Shown here: one piece after another, positions 61,628 through 64,000 of the stretch
How the letters are laid out: every line of letters begins with the position of its first letter
Position numbering within the stretch: position 1 is the stretch's first letter
Assembly: GCA_021775755.1 (NCBI GenBank)
Contig: JAJFHE010000075.1
Location: 62,001 to 126,000 of the forward strand
Origin: Hyphomicrobiales bacterium
GTDB lineage: Bacteria; Pseudomonadota; Alphaproteobacteria; Rhizobiales; JAJFHB01
Length of the DNA stretch: 64,000 nt
Direction: 5' to 3'
Position numbers and translations under genes: made by a program
The notes under the pieces: model-generated
The model's database searches: none
What the model was told of the DNA's origin: nothing
Seen by the model: the letters and a program-made list of their open reading frames with translations, nothing else

Positions 61628-62987
61628 GAACCTTGCGCAGGTCTCCAGGTGTCGCGAGCAGCATGGCCAGTCCGGCATGCATCGCGTTTTCCTCCGGCGC
61701 AAGGCGAAGCGCCTGCGTGAGTGCCGACCCGGCATCGGGCAGCTTAAATTTGCCTGCGATGCGCTCGCCGAGCGCGTGCAGCAGTTCACACCTGCCTTTG
61801 TCGTCGAGTGCGGGCGCTACGTATTCTTGCCGGGTTTCGTCGAACTTGTCCTGGCGGGCGGAAAGCGCGAGCAGTGCCTCGAAAGTACAGGCACGTGGCG
61901 GCAGCAGGGCGCATGCTGAGCGGAAGGCCTTGAGGGCCCGCGCATCGTCGCCCAGCCGCATGAGCACAGTCCCCAGTGCCGCGTGGAATAGCGGGCGGTA
62001 CTTGTCGGTCATGCCGGCGCCCGCATAGGCGGCGGCTGCGTTTTCATTGTCGCCAAGTCGCGTGTTGAGGATGCCGATCAGTTCAAGAGTGTCGGGATTG
62101 TGTCCATCGATGCGGCAGGCCGCTTGTGCTGCGGCAAGCGCCCCGGCGAAATCGCCCTGTTTTGCAAACAGCGCGGCCTTGTGCGCGTGTGCATAGGCAT
62201 TGTCCGGCTCGTGCCGCAGGGCTGCCTCGATGGCTTCCAGCGCGTTCTTGCCGGTGTGCTCGAGTGCTTCGAGATAAGCGCTGGCGAAACCGTCTTCCAC
62301 CGCGGTCTCACCGGTGCGGTGGAACACGAAGACATTTTCCGACGTCAGGCGCATGTCGAGGGCGAGACCCTGCGCGCCAAGCGCCGCGATCAGCTCAAGC
62401 GCCTGTGCAACGGAGCCGTGCTCAATGTGCAGTTCAAGCACCAGTTTCTCGATGCCGTGAAGATTGGCGCTGGTGAGCAATCCGTATTCGCCGCCTTCTA
62501 TGTCCATAATCATGACATTGGCGCCATGGGCGGCGATCGACTTTTCGAGGGAGGCGGTCTCGACCTCGACGGCGGTCATGTCGGCGCGGTGCGGCAGAAG
62601 CGACGATGACAGGAAATAGGGTGTCGTAAAGAAGCTTGCCGCGGCGCCCTCTTCGAATCTTGCGTCTGCGACAAGCAGCTTGTTCGAAACCGCGATGGCG
62701 GTGTTGTTGAGGGAAAAATTCGCTTCGGCCTGCACGACCATGGCGGGGTTGGCATCATAGCAGAAGATGTTTTCAGGTTTGACGACCCGTGCCGCGGCAA
62801 GAGCAACAACGCCGATTGCCGATCCCAACTCAATGATGCGGTCCTGTGCGTGCAGCACGCGGCTGACCAGGTGGCGCTCGTTCTTTTCGTAGTGGCGCCG
62901 CAGCAACGCGCGCAGAATTTTCGCCGGCCACTGATCGAGATCGATGCCGATCGAGAAGCCGTCGAACGTGAGAAGGTCACGGGGCAT
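61617..62987 (-). CDS. FkbM-family methyltransferase with C-terminal TPR repeats
   Basis: 456 aa. The methyltransferase half (residues 1-230) has IIELGSAIGVVALAAARVV (motif I), FCYDANP (acidic strand end) and ANVMIMDIEGGEYGLLTSANL, the FkbM signature. From about residue 235 to the end there are about six TPR-like helical pairs (ALRHEPDNAYAHAHKAALFAKQ, RLGDNENAAAAYAGAG, LGTVLMRLGDDARALKAFRSA). It probably O-methylates a sugar of the nearby glycan, with TPRs for docking. It follows the 63026-63688 gene by 38 bp on the same strand. Confidence 0.88.
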   Translation of the reverse strand: MPRDLLTFDGFSIGIDLDQWPAKILRALLRRHYEKNERHLVSRVLHAQDRIIELGSAIGVVALAAARVVKPENIFCYDANPAMVVQAEANFSLNNTAIAVSNKLLVADARFEEGAAASFFTTPYFLSSSLLPHRADMTAVEVETASLEKSIAAHGANVMIMDIEGGEYGLLTSANLHGIEKLVLELHIEHGSVAQALELIAALGAQGLALDMRLTSENVFVFHRTGETAVEDGFASAYLEALEHTGKNALEAIEAALRHEPDNAYAHAHKAALFAKQGDFAGALAAAQAACRIDGHNPDTLELIGILNTRLGDNENAAAAYAGAGMTDKYRPLFHAALGTVLMRLGDDARALKAFRSACALLPPRACTFEALLALSARQDKFDETRQEYVAPALDDKGRCELLHALGERIAGKFKLPDAGSALTQALRLAPEENAMHAGLAMLLATPGDLRKVLNH

Positions 62988-63025
62988 CGTGCGCGCGCGG
63001 GGTTGAAGGCGGAGGGAAGGCGATG

Positions 63026-63688
63026 TCAGCGGCGCCCGATGAGCATGAAGCGCGTGTAGTTCTTCTGCTCAAGCTCGCCGGCAAAGGCGAATTCCGACAT
63101 TGGCGCCTGTGCCTTGAAGGCGTCGAGCGAGGCTGCGCAATTTACGTGATCGGGTTCGCCGAAATAGTCGTTCGACTGGAGCGCGAGGCGCGTGCCCTTG
63201 GGCAGACTTTCAAACCAGCCGGTAAAACTCTTGATGTGCTCGCAGCTCGTATTGACGACCAGATCGGGGGTCCCGCTGGCATAGTCGAGCGTGTGCATGT
63301 CGGCGGTCAGGGTTTCGAATGTGCCGTCGGCAACCTGCTCGCGGTTCAGAGATTGCGCTACAGGGGCGCATCCCTCATCAACATCGATGCTGATGAATTT
63401 CGATACCGAAATCCCCGGGTTTTCGTACATGAGCGCTGCGAGTACGCCATACCAGCCGCCGAGCACCCAGATCGTGCCGTAGCTTGGGCCATAGGCTGAG
63501 ATAAGCTGTTCGATGAGCCAGGTTTTGCAGGCGATCTGCTTGCGGTTGAGCGCGTGTGCAAGGTCGGGCCGCCGGAAGCGCTGAGCGGTGCGTGCAATAT
63601 TGAGTACGAACGGACTGTCAAAATAGGTCGAAAGCCCCCGTAAAATGTCGGGATAGAATTCTTCCTCGTATGGGCTTAACTGGTCCAT
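63026..63688 (-). CDS. Putative class I SAM-dependent methyltransferase, uncharacterised
   Basis: 220 aa. IWVLGGWYGVLAALMYENPG at about residues 73-92 resembles motif I (GxGxG replaced by GGWYG) and FISIDVDEGCAPVAQSLN the acidic motif II; LVVNTSCEHIKSFTGWFESL stands where motif IV is expected. The lack of a second glycine pair may reduce SAM binding. It is the first gene of a two-gene unit with the FkbM-TPR protein, transcribed toward the glycan cluster. Function not recognised. Confidence 0.6.
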   Translation of the reverse strand: MDQLSPYEEEFYPDILRGLSTYFDSPFVLNIARTAQRFRRPDLAHALNRKQIACKTWLIEQLISAYGPSYGTIWVLGGWYGVLAALMYENPGISVSKFISIDVDEGCAPVAQSLNREQVADGTFETLTADMHTLDYASGTPDLVVNTSCEHIKSFTGWFESLPKGTRLALQSNDYFGEPDHVNCAASLDAFKAQAPMSEFAFAGELEQKNYTRFMLIGRR

Positions 63689-63774
63689 TTGCGCTTAGTC
63701 CGGATGCCGCCACTATTCTATTTCGCCCTATATGGGCCCTAATTGCAACTCACTCAAGCGGCATTGCCGATTGA

Positions 63775-64000
63775 TCAGCCTGAATGCAAGGTAAGATAAT
63801 CCGCCGCCCACCCCAGGCATTTGCCGGTGTGGTCGGAGGGTTTGTATTCGCATCCGACCCATCCCTCATAGCCGAGCGTATCGAGAAGCGGCAGAAGCGT
63901 TTTATAGTCGATGCGGCCGGTGCCCGGCTCGTTTCGGCCGGGAACATCGGCGATCTGGATGTGACGCGTTTGGGAGATGGCATTGCGCAGTGTTTGCTCG
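63775..64000 (-). CDS. Hydroxypyruvate isomerase-like TIM-barrel protein, C-terminal part (cut by window edge)
   Basis: 75 residues are visible, ending at the TGA at 63775-63777. The sequence HIQIADVPGRNEPGTGRIDY, then LLPLLDTLGYEGWVGCEYKP and GLGW-like CLGWAADYL, matches the C-terminus of Hyi/OtnI hydroxypyruvate isomerases (HIQ-x-A-x2-P-x-R-x-EP and GCEY motifs, which carry metal-binding and catalytic Glu residues). It would interconvert hydroxypyruvate and tartronate semialdehyde or act on a related sugar acid. It lies 86 bp downstream of the 63026-63688 gene's start, on the same strand, so it is not necessarily co-transcribed. Confidence 0.8.
   Translation of the reverse strand, partial: EQTLRNAISQTRHIQIADVPGRNEPGTGRIDYKTLLPLLDTLGYEGWVGCEYKPSDHTGKCLGWAADYLTLHSG

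Noticed and set aside
1-64000. tRNA, rRNA, CRISPR array, transposase, integrase or phage genes
   Set aside because: No cloverleaf, repeat-spacer array or related coding motif was seen anywhere in the window.

Overview
The window is a high-GC chromosomal segment of an alphaproteobacterium, most likely affiliated with the Hyphomicrobiales (Rhizobiales). That placement is an inference from the fused CysN/C sulfate-activation protein, squalene-hopene cyclase, several class III cyclases, a FkbM methyltransferase with TPRs, and a long palindromic intergenic element of the kind common in that order. No rRNA, tRNA, CRISPR array, insertion sequence or prophage was seen. A DMT-type transporter is cut at the left edge and a hydroxypyruvate-isomerase-like gene at the right edge.

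Layout. 0.3-6.4 kb (minus strand): sulfotransferase, cysQ, cysD, cysNC, then a spermidine-synthase-like protein and a TraB/GumN protein. This looks like a unit that makes PAPS, transfers sulfate and recycles PAP. 6.5-8.7 kb: LysR regulator and a Rieske oxygenase of the quaternary-amine type. 8.6-11.7 kb: RlpA, a 51-bp-arm inverted repeat, an OmpA-like envelope protein, a cyclase-family hydrolase, and a PilZ protein coupled to a 48-aa membrane peptide. 11.7-19.8 kb: an acyl-CoA catabolic block (enoyl-CoA hydratase, ADP-forming acyl-CoA synthetase, acyl-CoA dehydrogenase, DMT exporter, MFS transporter, AMP-forming acyl-CoA ligase). 19.9-23.9 kb: a secreted protein, a diheme cytochrome, a TauD-type dioxygenase and a thioesterase-isomerase fusion. 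23.9-28.6 kb: a CelD-like GNAT gene diverges from an aat-like gene that is paired with a JmjC/cupin-like oxygenase; an M20 amidohydrolase follows. 28.8-30.9 kb: shc. 31-36.6 kb: three FAD-dependent amine/amino-acid oxidoreductases around an actin-like ATPase.

36.6-41.7 kb is the most unusual part: an ABC-exporter-like protein whose nucleotide-binding domain has lost its catalytic motifs and carries three diverged Q-loop-like segments, then a stand-alone cyclic-nucleotide-binding protein, then a membrane protein joining a helical (possibly heme-binding) domain, a 2Fe-2S ferredoxin domain and a class III cyclase domain. Together they suggest a redox-to-cNMP signalling module with a pseudo-ABC effector. 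A second membrane cyclase lies at 46.4 kb, between an MBL hydrolase and a radical SAM/SPASM protein. 41.8-45.3 kb holds a trimethylamine-dehydrogenase-type flavoprotein, a UDP-glucuronate 4-epimerase and a small methyltransferase.

49.1-57 kb is an oligopeptide-type ABC importer operon (fused double ATPase, binding protein, two permeases) followed by adenine deaminase. 57.2-61.6 kb is a glycan cluster (two MurG-like glycosyltransferases, one GT4 enzyme, a polysaccharide deacetylase), opposed by two methyltransferase-fold genes, one of them FkbM plus TPRs. Convergent neighbours in the window often overlap or almost touch, leaving no room for ordinary terminators. Several proteins (Rieske oxygenase, FAD oxidoreductases, TMADH-like enzyme, peptide importer) fit a marine or plant-associated heterotroph using methylated amines and amino acids, but no substrate can be read from sequence alone.
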